Below the pieces are notes generated by a model. That model searched no databases and was not told the DNA's origin. It saw only the letters and a list, made by a program, of their open reading frames with translations. Positions 37,708-51,329 of a stretch of 64,000 nt of DNA are shown one piece after another. Every line of letters begins with the position of its first letter. Within the stretch, counting starts at the first letter, position 1. Position numbers and translations under genes: made by a program. This DNA is from Chinchilla lanigera (Eukaryota > Chordata > Mammalia > Rodentia > Chinchillidae): NCBI RefSeq assembly GCF_000276665.1, contig NW_004955423.1:10577482-10641481 (forward strand), given 5' to 3'.

Positions 37708-38290
37708 AATGAATTGGATAAGAAAATTGTGGTACTTTTATATAATGGAATATTACTCAGCTGTAAAGAAAGATAAACTCGAGGCCTTTATAGGTAAATG
37801 GTCACAACTAGAGTCCATACTCATAAGTTAAATAAATCAAATATACATGTGGAAGCACCGCATTGTTTCACTAGTGTAAAACCTGAAAGAGTTAATTTAA
37901 ACTTGGAGATATGATAGACATTGTGAATTGATAGGAAAGCACTGAAAGGTAAAGGGCAACTGGGATGTGGGAAAAGAGAAGGGAAAGAAGGAGAAATTTT
38001 GTATGTATGTATATGCAGGATAGTTAACATGGCTGTTCTACTGTCTTCTATTTCTTTGCTGAAAGAAACTGTCAATGAGTCCTTGGTTGATTAGTATTGA
38101 ATGTCTATATCTGTTTTCATGAGAAACCACTTTAAAGATATCAATATGTAATGCAACAAGCATTGTTAATTCCCTACCACTTTGATTGTAACTCCATATT
38201 ATCTGTACTGTTCTTTTGCTATTTTGTAAAATGTTGCCTGTCTGTTAATGTTTTCCTCCTTTTATTTTTAAAATTTAAAAAATAACAAAA
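37708..38290 (+). mobile_element. L1 3' end (subfamily A), antisense to GNAQ
   Basis: The ORF2 end (tggaatattactcagctgta, gtaaatggtcacaactagag) is followed by a 3' UTR with gagttaatttaaacttgg, tgggaaaagagaagggaaag, caatgagtccttggttgatt and accctac-like text. It ends in an A-rich tail. It lies about 300 bp upstream of exon 5. Confidence 0.88.
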
Positions 38291-39479
38291 ACTCCTAAAA
38301 ACATAACCATTTCTCATTATGTAACTTATCTTTTTATGTTGAAAGTCCCCAAATAAGAAATATGAGTGTCACTGAACACATACTTTCACATTTGAAATGA
38401 TTCATTAATTAATCTGTTTTAGGAACTGTTCTTATGATGTATTCTGTTTTTGCAAATAACATTTAGAAACAGTTTCTTCAAAAAATGCAATACTTGGTCT
38501 TTCATATGCAACTATGTTACAAAAGAAGCTGGTTTTTTAATATTTTGACTTATAATATATAGCTTTTAAGTCAATTAGAGCCTACATCTGTAGAGCTTAA
38601 TCTTGAACAGAAAGTGAACCACTTTTAGTTATGTTCAGAAGGCTGACTCCCATTACTATGCCTGCATGAAATAATTTAGATATTGAAAAAATAAGTTAAA
38701 GTTTATAAATAACTCCACATAATTCACAAAAAGTTGTTTTTCAGCTTGCTATGTAAATTACATTAAAATCAGAGCTTCAGTTTTTTCCCCCAGTTCTCTG
38801 ACTTTCTCATACAAGCATATTGATTGATCTGAAACCATAGAAATATTTTAGGTAATAAAATAAAAGCCCTTTTAGGTTATACCCAAAGGTCATTAGGTAT
38901 AATCTATTCTATGTTCTAAATGAATATGTGTATTTTCCATAATTTATTATCAAAATGATTCCCATGAGGCATCTCAGTATTCTGAATCACTAGAAATGCT
39001 TATATAAAATCTACTATCTTTGTTTTTATTAAGGCTGGGAAGGGCAATAAAACTTCTCCAAATATCTGCAACAATGACTTAAATTTATCAAGGGCTCGGT
39101 AAGCAACAATATTTCTTTTATCAGAATGTCATACTGTGTTAAGTGTTCAATTTAAGCCATAATTTACTAAACTTTTTTCAGAGTTCTGGGAAGGTTGAAC
39201 ACACTATCAGAATGGTAACTTATTCTGTACCTTTTCTGAACACTGGCAGAATCCCCAGTTCAACCCAGATTTGAACTTCCCTCAAGAAAAGGTACAACTA
39301 TTTCTTCAAATGGTGAACTGTAACATTTTTAAACATCTGGATTTTTAAGCCTTTGTATAATTCAGCAGACATAGTGATTTATTGGGGTATCATCATTACT
39401 GTTCTATAGGACTAATTTCATTATTAATTATTTATTAGCAATAATAATAATTTGCTCAACCAGGATGTATTAAAAGTCT
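38291..39479. other. Unassigned sequence; exon 4 searched for and not found
   Basis: AT-rich sequence without a supported gene. Read for the reverse complement of GNAQ exon 4 with negative result. Confidence 0.45.
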
Positions 39480-40050
39480 TCTACTCATTTGACACTTCAG
39501 TACACACTGGTGAAGCAAGCTTAAGTATAATTAAATGTGGTCCCTTGTCTTCATGGAATTTAGAGTCCAATGCAAAAAAAAAAATAAAACATAAAATCAT
39601 ACATAAACAGTTAAAACTTTTCAATGCTGACAATGGCTGCAAAGGAAAGGTGCTCAATGGTATAAAGCCCTGACAGAGGAGGATCTGTCCTAGCCTAGGA
39701 GACTGCAAGACTCCAGAGAAAGTGGTGTGTGAGGTGCAGCTGAGAGATGGATAGAGGTGAACCTGACCGAGAAAGGATAAGCAAACAGTCTTGGTAGAGA
39801 CGATCCCATGCCTGAAGCACTAATGGTGGAAAGGAGAATTGGAGAGCTTGGTTAATGGCTCTGCTAAATAGGATAGAGTGAGAGAAGTGCTGGCGAGGTG
39901 GACGGGGTTCAAATCATCTACAGTCTTTTAGGGCATTATATCTCTTTACCGCTGAGGTTCTTCGAAGCATGTATTTAAGAGGACGAAAAGGGTGTTGGAG
40001 AGTTTTAAACAGCAGTGGGGATTGTGTGAGCGGATCAGCAGCTCAAAAAG
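39480..40050 (-). repeat. Possible L2-like ancient repeat
   Basis: Purine-rich text with gtcttcatggaatttagagt, gctgagagatggatagaggt and ggtgttggagagttttaaac suggests reverse-orientation L2-type sequence. Weak and uncertain. Confidence 0.33.
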
Positions 40051-41639
40051 TGGTCTCCTGCCATAGGTGGAGAGTGCCCAGTCACCCTCCTACCACTTTC
40101 TGCACAGGCTTCCTGTATGTTCTCAACTGTGGAGGCCTTTCAGCTCTGAGAAGCGTTGAGAAGAACAGTTACATCTCTCACTCATTTTCTCTTTGCAGAG
40201 ATACTGCGTGCCAGGGGCTGACATGAGAGTCAGAAAACTCCGCTGCAAAACCAAATGCCAACTTTTCAGAGGGTGGGGATCCGAAAGCTATGGCTAAGAG
40301 TAAGATACACCGACTCACTCTACTGAAGTGATGAGAGTGCTGTTGGAGGCAGAGTACTGTTTAGACACACTCTTTACTGCCCATAGTTCATGTCCTAGAA
40401 GCCTAGACCATAGTCTGAAAACTTCACATCTGTAATCTGTTTCACAGTCCCTGAGACGTATCATTTTCATAGCTCAATCTATATGCAAAAACTTCCTCCT
40501 CCTCCCTTACCCCTACCACTATTCATTCAACCACCACAGCTTCTTCCTTCCTGCAGAAAGGCCTCGTGTTCCACAAATGAAGAAATACCTTCAAGCCACC
40601 CATCAAGAATACAAAGCATGTGAGTCGCTATAATCATGTGTTCTCCCATCTTAATTGTCCCTTTTATCACCCCTGTCACCATATAAAAACATTGATGTAT
40701 TTTGCAGATTATTTTATGCTGATGTCTATACTACTCTGGTGATTTTAGGTAGCAGAGGGAGGGAATAGCAAAAGAGCAGTGGGCTTTCTATGTGAAAAAA
40801 TTAAAAAGCTCAGAAAATTATACTTTAAAATGATAAGCTAATAAGGGCAATATGAAACAGATTGCTTATCCATTTGAAGCCTAAAATTATGCTACCATTT
40901 ATCATATATCTTAATTTTACTGTTTTCTTCTTGGATAATCTACATGCCAATATATGTCTATCCTGGCCTAGACAGATGATAAACTTTCACTCTCTAAATC
41001 TATTTTCTCATTTGTAATGGATAACTTCATCAGTCAGTGCAGGTTAAATCATGTGGAAGCAACAAACACCAGGCATCTTGATTCCTGCTCATGTCCAGGG
41101 CACCTGGGTTAGGGGAATGTGGTTCAAATGACCATGTTAGTGAATATCCTAACGTTTTTAGTGATTCCAACTCAATGCTAATCTTACAGGTGTACTACAG
41201 AAGAAGAAAAAGAGAACTGGAAAATTCTACACACTTGTAATTAAATGCTTTATTTCACAAAATACTTCTGCTCAAATTTGATTTGTCAGAACTAACCAAT
41301 GGTGACATCTAAATTCAAGAAGTCAAGGAAACATAATTCTCTGTACTAAGGAGAAAAAAAAAAAAACATTGTCATCACTAACAAGTGCTATCACTTAACA
41401 TATTCTGAAGCCAATATTTGCCAATATCTGACATATAATGTTACCTTGGAAGTTATACTTAACTTACTATTATTTAAAGTTTTGCAAAATATATTTGTTG
41501 ACTTTTTATATTTAAATAGTAACTTTCTCTACATATAATTTCTATATTCTGTAGTTTTTCTCCTTTTTATGATTTACATTTTTAGTGCTTTTACTTTAAT
41601 CTATCACTGCAGGACCAAAGCTCTGCAATTATTTTTTGT

Positions 41640-41735
41640 AAATCTCTTATTATTCTTACAGTACAGGTGAGAGTATTTATGTCCAGAAAGACTAACTGAC
41701 CAAAGTCTTAGTCAGTGTGGGATCCTAAACCTGTT
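41640..41735 (-). repeat. MIR SINE fragment
   Basis: The plus strand shows ttcttacagtacaggtgaga, ctaactgaccaaagtcttag and tcagtgtgggatcctaaacc, the reverse MIR core. Confidence 0.55.
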
Positions 41736-42188
41736 AAATGTTACATTAGTAGATAGTACTGGTTTTCTAGTTTAGATTTTAACCCATCTTCTAAACTTGG
41801 GACATGCTTCACTTCCAAGGCTCCCAAAGTTTTGGTCCTCAAGTGATCAAAATCCTTTCTCAGCTTTTCAAATGCAAATATTTTAGTTTTACCTAAAAAG
41901 CATTTTTATTACAAATTTTGTTAAATTAAATTCAACCCAATAGTGATGAATAGATTAAATTATTTATAGTTAAATTATTTTAGATCAAGCTCATATCTCA
42001 GGTTTCAACAGTACTATATTACAAGCTTACACGTACTTGTTGATTTACTTGCAGGAGGGTACTTGTTTTTGAAAAGTATTATTCTTTTCATGATTAACTA
42101 TAGCAGGATCACATGACAAAGACTTTTATATATGTGTGCCTTGTGTGTATGGATACAAATATCAAGGTACAAATATTAATCAAAAGTT

Positions 42189-42347
42189 GTGGTGGGTGTG
42201 GTGGCACACACCTGTAATCTCAGCACTCAGGAGGCTGAGGCAGGAGGATTGTTGCAAGTTTCAGGCCAGCCTGGGCTACAAAGTGAGCTAAAGTTCAGCC
42301 TGAACTGCATAATGAGACCCAGTCTCAAAAAAAAAAAAAAAAAAAAA
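42189..42347 (+). mobile_element. B1-like SINE
   Basis: Reads ggtgggtgtggtggcacaca, cactcaggaggctgaggcag and tttcaggccagcctgggcta, then the extra unit ttcagcctgaactgcataat and a pure A-tail. It has the same two-unit structure as the copy at 29489. Confidence 0.93.
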
Positions 42348-42479
42348 GTCGCTCTGTAGCAAAGATGGAAGCACAGCACTGGTGGAGCTTGTCCAAGGAT
42401 GCTCGCCTCAGCTCTTCTCAGAAAATCACTCCCCACTCTCCTGTACAATTGACATCACAGGATTTGTCCCCTTTTATAT

Positions 42480-43600
42480 TCATAAATTTGGCTACCTCAA
42501 CATCCTGCCAAACCTGACCTCTTGCCATTACTCTCCTAAGCTTGTCTGTGTATCTTATAGCAATTTCCCGATCTTGGCCCCTGTGTTTTCATCCTAACAC
42601 CCCCTTCCTTTATGTAATACTTTGTCCCCACCTGGGTTATAGTCCCTATCCTACAATTCAACCTGCATTCATTGCAAGTGTGTCTCCTAGGAACCATTAA
42701 CTCCAAGTTCACAGCTGAAATCATCCTACTTACCAATTCTACCCTCTTTGTCTGTTTTAGCAAATAGCATCACCAGCCATTTTGTTGTCCTGGTCTCAAA
42801 AGCATAAGCAGCATCTGTGAATCTCCTTTGTCCTTCGTCTCACAGCCCAACATTTGCACTGTTGATTCTGCCTTCTAAGATTCTTCCAAATCCATCTGTC
42901 CCTTCCTCCTGTGACCACACCAGCTGCTGCTGAGACCACTGCATAGTCTACGTGGACTGCTGCAGGAGCTTCTGAAGTGGTCTCCCTGTACTGAGTCTTG
43001 CCCTCCTCCAGGCAGCTCTGCAGACTATGGCTAGACTGACCTCTAAAAATTACAAGCCCGCTCAATTACATTACTATACAAAACTCTGTATGTTTTCCCA
43101 TATCCACCCTATAAATTTGAATTTCTATAGCCTAATTTGTGATCTTGCATAGGATTTTTCACAGTTTACCTCATAAGTTAGCGTTCTCCTCGTCCACACC
43201 GCCGACTTAATTCCCAGGCTTTTAGTTTTGGTGAAATTTCATTCTTTCTAAATTGCATTGATTTTGAAAAACTAACCTCAGGGCCATTGTTCATCATTTC
43301 CAAGGATGAGAACAGTTTTTTTTCCCCTCCAACTTGACCTTTCCACCTTCATGTCTCTAATTGTTATCTTCTCCAGATAGCACAGGTTTGTTTCTTCCTC
43401 AGCCCTGTAAGTCTGACTTAGATGTCCTTCCCAGGTGCTTTAATGCACAGAGAATTTCCCCCAAGGGTTTCACATGGAATTATATTTGCTAGTTTTCCTT
43501 ATTACTCCCTACACAGCTCACCCTGAAAATGATCCCAACTGACCATCTATGAATCTTTTCCAATAAATTTTCCACTTAACCGTCTTCCTGTATTTTTGTA
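42480..43600 (+). repeat. L2 LINE-like sequence
   Basis: A pyrimidine-rich stretch with the look of sense L2 3' sequence: aaactctgtatgttttccca, gatcttgcataggatttttc and ttgttatcttctccagatag. It is degenerate; several open frames across it on both strands are chance. Confidence 0.45.
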
Positions 43601-45470
43601 TTTCTAGATGAAATGTCGTGTGCGACTTCCAAACCTACTTTCTGAGATAATGTTTAAGAGGTATTTTAAATATTTCAGATCCCAGAGGAAATATATTATA
43701 TAAATTTAGACAGTATATATAAAGCCAACCTTTGGAGTATACTTCCGCTGCAGAAATATTTGAATAAGAGAATCACAAAATAAGTATAGTTCTGCATTTT
43801 TGCAATTATAGGCAGCCAATTAAGTTGTAGAATGGCAAGTGCTCTTCAGGTGCAAAATGCACATTTTGTCAAGAAGGGGTTAATAAGACATTTTTATATT
43901 AAGTTCTGAAATCACCTAGAAGGACAACATTTTAGAGTTTCTATTCACTGTCAGTGACACCCATTCCAATTTTGCTTAGCTCACAAATTGGAACAAAAAG
44001 GAAAGTTTTTTTCCTCCCTAATTGCTCTCATTGAAAAGTTTGGAATATGAAAAATCAAGCTGTGTTCTCTCTGGTTCAATATCACCTCAAGTAATAAAAT
44101 TTCTGCAATTAGCACTTTACTGACAGTTCAGCTGATGGTGCATGAGACAGAATGGAAGCCAGATCATTGTTCCATAGCTGTAATATCACAGTATAGCTAA
44201 GGGAAGTGTAAATTTTGAAAGAAAACCAGTGGATATATGTCATGAACACATCCAGGGAGCTAATATGCTGAACAAGAAGGTGACATTTTCTTTGTAAACT
44301 TTTGTGAATATATCTGAATCATAGCTCCAACTTGTGGGTATCAGCATTTTATTCTTAGTAAACGGAATTTGAATCTTTCTGTTTCTGATAACTGTGCAAC
44401 TGTTTACACTATTCCTTTTATAGTTTGTATATGCTTTATAATTGGTTCTGAATTCACTAGGATTGTTTTAACTAAATTATAATTCTCCCAGAAGTCTTCA
44501 CCATCTCCATGAAACTGGGCTATTGCAAAATGGATTATTTCCTTCTTACTCCTCTGGGACATCAAGGATAAAATTTGTGTTTACAAAAATAATGTAACAC
44601 TAAGTCCATAAATGTAAACTATAAAGATTTGTGTGAGATATTTTAAAATTAATTATTTTAATCATACTTTTCTCACCTAATTTCAATCTATATGTATTAT
44701 CATAAGAAATCTACAAAGAATTCAATCCACATAAGACATAGCCCCTTAAATTTTCCTAATTTATTCTCACTCTACCTTAATTGTACTTTACGTACCTTTC
44801 CACAGGACTTTATTGTAACACTTCTTTCATTGATACATAAGTGACCCTAGAATCTCATTTGACTTTCAAACTGTCTTCTTTTTACTTACTATATGAGACC
44901 TACAAAATTGACTTTCACACGCCAGAGAGGACCTTAATGCCAAACAGAGCCACTGAAGAACTTGAAATGTTGGAAGGAAACACTGCCAGTGAACAACTGA
45001 TGTTTTTGAGATTCATTTATGTAGAAATGCTGTTTCGTCACTATACAGTATTCTGAGAAGCACATAGAGTCAATAATTCACCTTTGCTATTTTTTGTTTC
45101 TAGTACAATTGAAAATAATTCACACACTAGAAAAAAATCAAAAGTAGGTGAAATCTTTGGGAAAAGGTGGAACTATTATATCCATAAGCTTAGGGCAGTG
45201 GCATACATACTAAAATTATAAGAAAGTCACTTAGAGTTGGCTTGATGAGTATTTGGTACATGCTGTACTAAGATCTTTGCAACAGGACTATTGAAATTCT
45301 TCCTCCCCTTTAGCCACAGATACAAATCTGACATAGAAAGCTGTGAAAGTACATGAAAATTCACAATTGTTTCTCATATTGTGTTAAGCTATTTCAGTTT
45401 ACATGAACTATTGTAAGAACTCAGTTGTAGAATTTACTCCAAAATATTCATTCCAGAATGCAGCTCAGTT
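43601..45470. other. Unassigned intronic sequence
   Basis: No supported feature. The 71-residue frame at 44841-45056 has no recognisable motif. Confidence 0.45.
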
Positions 45471-45472
45471 TC

Positions 45473-45490
45473 TCTCTGTCTGTCTCTGTG

Positions 45491-45526
<36 letters not shown>

Positions 45527-45530
45527 TTTC
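45473..45530 (+). repeat. (TC)n microsatellite adjoining a SINE
   Basis: tctgtctctgtg units lead into a TC run and then tttctttttg, which is the start of the reverse B1-like element. The run probably grew from the SINE tail side. Confidence 0.9.
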
Positions 45531-45664
45531 TTTTTGGGACAGGGTCTTGCTATGCAGTTCAGGCTGAACTTGAGCTCACTTTATAGCCCAGGGTGGTCTT
45601 AAACTCACAAAGATCCTCCTGCCTCAGGCTCCCAAAAACTGGGATTACAAGCATATGCTCGGCT
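45531..45664 (-). mobile_element. B1-like SINE, minus strand
   Basis: The plus strand reads gggacagggtcttgctatgc, agttcaggctgaacttgagc, tagcccagggtggtcttaaa and cctcctgcctcaggctccca, the reverse of the B1-like consensus seen at 29489 and 42189. Confidence 0.9.
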
Positions 45665-47810
45665 CCTCACTTTTCTCTTTTGTCTAGCTCTAGTCAACGT
45701 CTACTGAAGACAGGCTGCTGAAAGTCACATAGTGCTCTGCACCAGTACCAGCACACAGACGACAGCAGGATACTGTTAGATCGGAAGCCTCAATTTCTGT
45801 AAAATAAATACTGCAACGATTTACCAATTTTTTAAAGTTCAAATCACAAATAAAATCTTTTGACTCAGGAGGAGTTTCTGTTTTCTGATATTGAGTAAGT
45901 ATTTCATGTAGGTATCAGATATCTCAAGAAGGAATTATAAATAGCAGTTTAATTTTCATGAAATCTTCTAAGACAGATTTGGAGATATTTTTACATTATT
46001 TATATAGCTATAAATAGCATGCTTAAGTATAAGAAAAATACTTAAAACATTTCAATTTAAGAGAGAAAGTGCTTTACATTGATACTCAAATTCTGAATTA
46101 CACTGAAGCAAGTCTTTGGAAAAAGAGGTATTCTACCTTTTATCTCTCATGCCACAAAACTATACTTAGAATACTTTATTTTCTATGTCAACTAAAAATT
46201 TTATCATATATTGTCATATATTCTCTGGGTTACTCAATTTACATGTATTTTTCTATATTCAGCTACATTATGGAGCTTGGGTTATGCACAGATCTTTCTA
46301 ATGGTTATATATAAAGCACTTGAAGCCTCTATTATTTTATAATAGGCAATATCTAGATGAATAATGAATTGGACTCATCTTTCTTATGTGACTCTAAAGG
46401 TCAAACCACACCACCTGAATATTTTTGTCCTCTATGAATATTTCCATCTAAGAGTTTATTTAAAAGAATTTTTAAACCTTCTCATTATATGTCTTATCAG
46501 CATGATATCATACTCTACTTTTTGACTTCTCCATTTGATATGGACTAAAATTGCATCATATGGCCAAGGCACATTCACTAAAGTTGTCAATTTAAAAGCT
46601 TTCCAGAAGCAAACTGAGTCAATCTATGCTTTAAAAGTCCCCCACCAAAAGAATCCTACATAAATTACTGTGTGTTTAAAGGTTTCTGATTTTAATCTAA
46701 TAACTGAAATATCAAAACTACATTTTAATTCAGGCATTTAAGTAGCACTAACAGGTGTTCTCATCAGATTTAGGAACCCTGCAGTAAGATTTGTCAGTGT
46801 CAAAATGCTAAAATCCTAAATTTAGTACCAGAATCCTTTCAAATGGCATTTATATTTTGATATCTTAACCTACTTTGAATCCCCCAAACATCTTGTCTAT
46901 TTTTATTAGTAGATTTCACTCATTTTTTTTAACTTTTCAAATGCTCTTTAAATTATTTAACATGAGAAAGCAGGTGTCTTTTTAGAGGGTAGATGCTTAA
47001 GTCACTCATAAAATTAATTTCTTCAGGTTGAAAGAAGGTTTTTAAACTATAATTTTAAAACCCTAACCTAGCATTCTGAAAATACTGTATCAGCATGCAG
47101 ATGTAATAAAAATGGAAACATAACAGCATAAATTCAATTTTATCTAACTAAAACATTTCTCATAATCAACTAGATCATTTTAGAGTCAAACACAGAGCCA
47201 AACACAGAACTTTTGTTTGAAGGGACTCATTGTTCTAAGAAATAGGTATGTCCTTGGTGCTACCACTGGGGATGCTTTTCAGTTTGGGTTCCTAGTAGCA
47301 TTAGCCGTATGTAACAACGCCTGTACTCTGGACAGAAAGAGGAACTTGATATTCAATAGTTTTATTCAACAATTCAATAAATGTGTTTATCACAGTATAT
47401 TTTAAAACATACCGCCTACTAACTAAATAAATAAATTTAAAATTGAGATTACTTTAAGATCTAGAATGGGTTTTGTTCCATACCCACAGGATTCATGGTT
47501 TTCTTATATTTATGTACTTAGAATGCAATCAAATACATTGAACAATAGATTAATTCAGTGTATAATTTAATCTTTGGTGACTCAGAAAGTACTTTAAGCC
47601 ATTACGGTATTAAGAGTCAGATTATGTACTTTATAATTATTTATTGTACTGGTAAAACATGGAGATATTGATTAACAGGGATTTCTGGTAGATACAATGC
47701 TTTATAAACCAATTTTACCACATTTCTTAATTTTGTTGTGGTCAGAATACAGATACTATATATTTGTAGCTAGACTTCAAGCAACTCACTTGAAAGTTTC
47801 TAAAAATAAA
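45665..47810. other. Unassigned AT-rich intronic sequence
   Basis: No supported gene or repeat; short frames at 46069-46314 and 47217-47405 lack motifs. Confidence 0.45.
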
Positions 47811-47821
47811 CTAAGCCTATT

Positions 47822-47946
47822 NNNNNNNNNNNNNNNNNNNNNNNNNNNNNNNNNNNNNNNNNNNNNNNNNNNNNNNNNNNNNNNNNNNNNNNNNNNNNNN
47901 NNNNNNNNNNNNNNNNNNNNNNNNNNNNNNNNNNNNNNNNNNNNNN
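47822..47946. other. Assembly gap (125 N) inside a SINE tail
   Basis: A run of N that begins directly after one target-site duplication (ctaagcctatt, 47811-47821) and ends at the T-rich tail of a reverse ID SINE. The missing bases are therefore most likely tail homopolymer. Confidence 0.99.
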
Positions 47947-48045
47947 TTTTTTTGGTTTTTTTTGTTTTTCTCCGGTACCGGGAACCGAACTCACGACCTT
48001 GCACTTGCCAGGCAGGCGCTTTTGCCGCTGAGCTAAATCCCCAGC
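47947..48045 (-). mobile_element. ID-type SINE, minus strand
   Basis: The plus strand reads a T-rich tail, tttttctccggtaccgggaa, ccgaactcacgaccttgcac and gagctaaatccccagc, the reverse of the ID body at 1061. The flanking repeat ctaagcctatt lies at 47811-47821 and 48046-48056. Confidence 0.92.
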
Positions 48046-48339
48046 CTAAGCCTATTGTTCTTAAATCTCTTTCTCTTCCTTTTCAGTCCGAGTTTAAATC
48101 TCAAAATACAACATCTCTAAGTTTCAAAATATCAGTGTCATCCTTACCTTTCTTTTTCCTTCGCTAAGTATGAATGGTGAACTAAAGTTATGCCTGGTAC
48201 CACATAAAAGAGAATTACACCTGTCTTTCTGACTTAGTTCCTCGCTGTTTTTCAAGAAACCGTACTTTGACCAGTAATAAAAAGAGCTCATGTACTTGAT
48301 GATCTTTAATGGTAATTCTGAACATTCATTATTGTATTT

Positions 48340-48490
48340 TAACCTTTAAAGCAACACGGACTGTTTTTCCTCATTTCAGAGACAATTCTACTAAAGGTAA
48401 ACAAACTTAGTAACTTGTCCAAGTTTAGAGAAATAGATCATAATAGAGGCAGAACTGAAGCCTGCTTAAACATCTACATTCTATGTAGCA
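48340..48490 (-). repeat. MIR SINE
   Basis: The reverse MIR core: tttttcctcatttcagagac, aacttagtaacttgtccaag and atagaggcagaactgaagcc. Confidence 0.62.
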
Positions 48491-48784
48491 ACTGCCAAAC
48501 TTTAATATTCCCCTTCAGAGTAAACTCTTAACCTTCAGCATGGTACCCACTCCTTTTAATACAACTTTCTTCCAGGTCAACTCTCACGCTTCACTCCCTA
48601 TATCTGATACACCTGTGGTAATGACTTTGTATTGTGGTATGACTTAAGAATTTCATGATATTGTGTAGTCTCTTTCTTACACTTCTGTCAAAATTCTACT
48701 GATTTCTTAATACGCCACGGAAATCTTCATTCCACTAAAATTACTTCATGGGTTTTGGGTGAGGATAATTTTGCTTCTCACTAG

Positions 48785-49010
48785 GGAGTAGAATATAGTG
48801 CTGTAGCTCAAAACCAGTCTTCTTGGATTTGAGTCTTGGCTACCTGTTCACCAGTGCTCTGGACTTGAGAAAGCTATTGAACCTTCCTCTATATCTGTTT
48901 CTTTACTGGTAAAATGAATTGATTATAATGCCTACTTCATTAGGTTATGAATACTAAATCAGTTATATTATGTTAAGAATTTAGAATAGCACCTAGAAAA
49001 ATCTCCAACA
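48785..49010 (+). repeat. MIR SINE
   Basis: A nearly full sense MIR: atagtgctgtagctcaaaac, ggatttgagtcttggctacc, tgagaaagctattgaacctt, tctgtttctttactggtaaa and ataatgcctacttcattagg. Confidence 0.75.
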
Positions 49011-49329
49011 AGGTTGAGGTTTGCTGCTATTTTTTCATTTCCATATCTCACTCCTAAAATAATTTGAAGAATATTATAAAATTATAGGTGATATAATAAG
49101 AACAAATGGTGGGTATGGGGTTAAATGCAAATTATGAATAAATTTCATGAAAATATTCAATAATATTTGTATATTCTTTAGAAGGATTCTAAAACATATA
49201 GAAAATTGAGAAATGGTAAAAGCATGACAAAAGGAATAGACAATATGTGAAATTTTACTGTTTTTATAGTAGAAAACAACACAAATAGAACTATCATGGA
49301 AAAGACAGAACATATTTTTAATATATGAA

Positions 49330-49640
49330 GCATAACTGCTTAATGACCACATTACATAAAGAGCTCCTATAAGTCAATATAACTTCAAAATAAGACAATG
49401 GAGTGGGAGAAATAGTCAAACATAAACGATATATGAGTATCCAACAAAAATTTTTAAATATTTACTCAACTAATTTATAATAATTTAACCTTTTAAATGG
49501 GGTGAACTTTTAAAGGTCATTATTAACAGTTTTGGCAAGAGGTTTTTGTAGTATACATTTTTAGGGATGGCATAAATTGGAATATTACTGAAGGATAACT
49601 AAATAGAGTATATTCAGACTTTGGAAGTAATCATAACTTT
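49330..49640 (+). mobile_element. Possible degenerate L1 ORF2 fragment
   Basis: The text agctcctataagtcaatata, aattggaatattactgaagg and similar pieces suggests an old sense L1. Low confidence. Confidence 0.35.
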
Positions 49641-49663
49641 GAATTCATTTAATTCATACAGCA

Positions 49664-49849
49664 GGGGCCGGACGTGGTGGCGCACGCCTGTAATCCCAGC
49701 ACTCGGGAGGCTGAGGTAGGCCGATCGTTTCGAGTTCGAGACCAGCCTGGCCTACAAAGTGAGTTAAAAGCCAGGCTGAACTAAATAGTGAGACCCTGTC
49801 TCAAAAAGGCAAAAAAAAAAAAAAAAAAAAAAAAAGAAAAGAAAAAAAA
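49664..49849 (+). mobile_element. B1-like SINE
   Basis: Starts ggggccggacgtggtggcgc and keeps many CpG steps (cactcgggaggctgaggtag, gatcgtttcgagttcgagac), so it is the youngest-looking B1-like copy here. The flanking duplication tcatacagca lies at 49654-49663 and 49850-49859. Confidence 0.93.
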
Positions 49850-49924
49850 TCATACAGCAATTCCTCTTTTATGAGTCATAGATACATGCAGACACACTAT
49901 ATTTTATACAATTGAATTAGGATG

Positions 49925-50375
49925 CTTGCGTCTCTTCCAACCTCGTATGATTCTCCTATCACTCTTTGTCACTGTAGACTTTGTGCTGTCACTTACATAC
50001 ACAGAATGTTTTCATTTCTTAGGGTCTTTATATTTTCTCTTTCCTTTGCTGGAACTATCTTCCCCCAGGTGTTTAGTGAATTAGCACCTTCATTTCATTC
50101 AGCTGCTTTATTCAACTCTCATCTTCTTAATGATAGCTTCATTTACCTTTATATAGTAACACCCATGCTACTCTTTTTCTCTTCCTCTAGTTTATTTTAA
50201 TAACCCTTATTAGTGGTCGGTATTATTATCTAATTTCTTATCTCTGTCTTGATAATTTCAGTAACAGATGTACATGGTAAGAACTGTGCTATTTGTTAGA
50301 GCTGAAATCTCAGCACCTAAAACACTGTTACACAGCAGCTGTACAATTAATATTTGTTCATTGAATGAGTAAACC
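49925..50375 (+). repeat. L2 LINE 3' end
   Basis: Sense L2 landmarks: ttcctttgctggaactatct, gttagagctgaaatctcagc, agcacctaaaacactgttac and aattaatatttgttcattga with the gaatgagtaaa end. Confidence 0.72.
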
Positions 50376-51329
50376 CCCAAGACGTTCTTCTTGATGGCCC
50401 AAGAAGGAGTGTGAAATCCGCATCCTTCCTACTAATCCGTAGTATAAACTTGCCACCACCATATGTCTTCAGTTCATGGGCAATCACCTATTTTGTCCAT
50501 TTAGACTGACAGCTTGCAAAGGACAACTCTCACTTCCAAAATCCTAACCTCTAAAGAACATCTTTATACATTTTCATCTTCATACCTTTTTTATATCTCT
50601 CTGTCTTTTGCTGGTATTCCACTGTGCCCTCTGGAATTTACAGTTGATCCTTATCAAGATTTATTATATCTAAAAGTTCTTTTTCATTATTTAATTTGCT
50701 TCATTTAATGAAAAGTGGTATCTGAAAGGCTTTGGTTTCCTGGCAATCCTATCAGTTTATGGCTATTTTTTTGTTCTCACTGCTTTTCTCTTACTGGAAT
50801 TGGAGTTGAAGGAAGCACTATTTTTGTTTCCCATTGCTCTTTTCGAACCATTTTACCCCTCCCTAAAATTCCATCTAATTTAATCCTAGGTCCTCTTGTC
50901 AAATCATGTAGTTCCCCTCATTGCTACGGCTGTCTTTACATTCCCAGACCTATTTTGCTGGTTTCTTGAATGGTTTAATTGTCCATGTCCTTCTTACTGA
51001 CATACAGCCTGTGTTGATTCCTTGTTATGTTGATACGTGTTGTAGATGTTCCTTCCAACACCTTAAATTCTCTGATCCTCAAATTCTGTTTTCCATTGTT
51101 CTTGTCCTCCACCTACACTGTCCTGTGTCATTACCAAACTTGAAAATCCTGCCATAATTTCCATTGCATTTGTCTCTGTAGCTCTTTCTGAGCAACACTA
51201 TTTATATTTCCAGTTTGCTATCTCTACAGGAAAATTCTTTATTTTCACTGAAACTTCTAATCGATCGATTCAACCAAGTTCTCACTGTTCCTCCCTGCTT
51301 TGATGTTCTCATCATTCTCATCCCATTTC
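50376..51329. other. Unassigned pyrimidine-rich sequence
   Basis: Possibly part of an ancient LINE, but I cannot assign a family. Open frames at 50514-50708, 50715-50969 and 50921-51157 show no recognisable product. Confidence 0.35.

Noticed and set aside
47697..48167. 156-residue plus-strand frame
   Set aside because: It runs through a 125-N gap and a reverse ID SINE.
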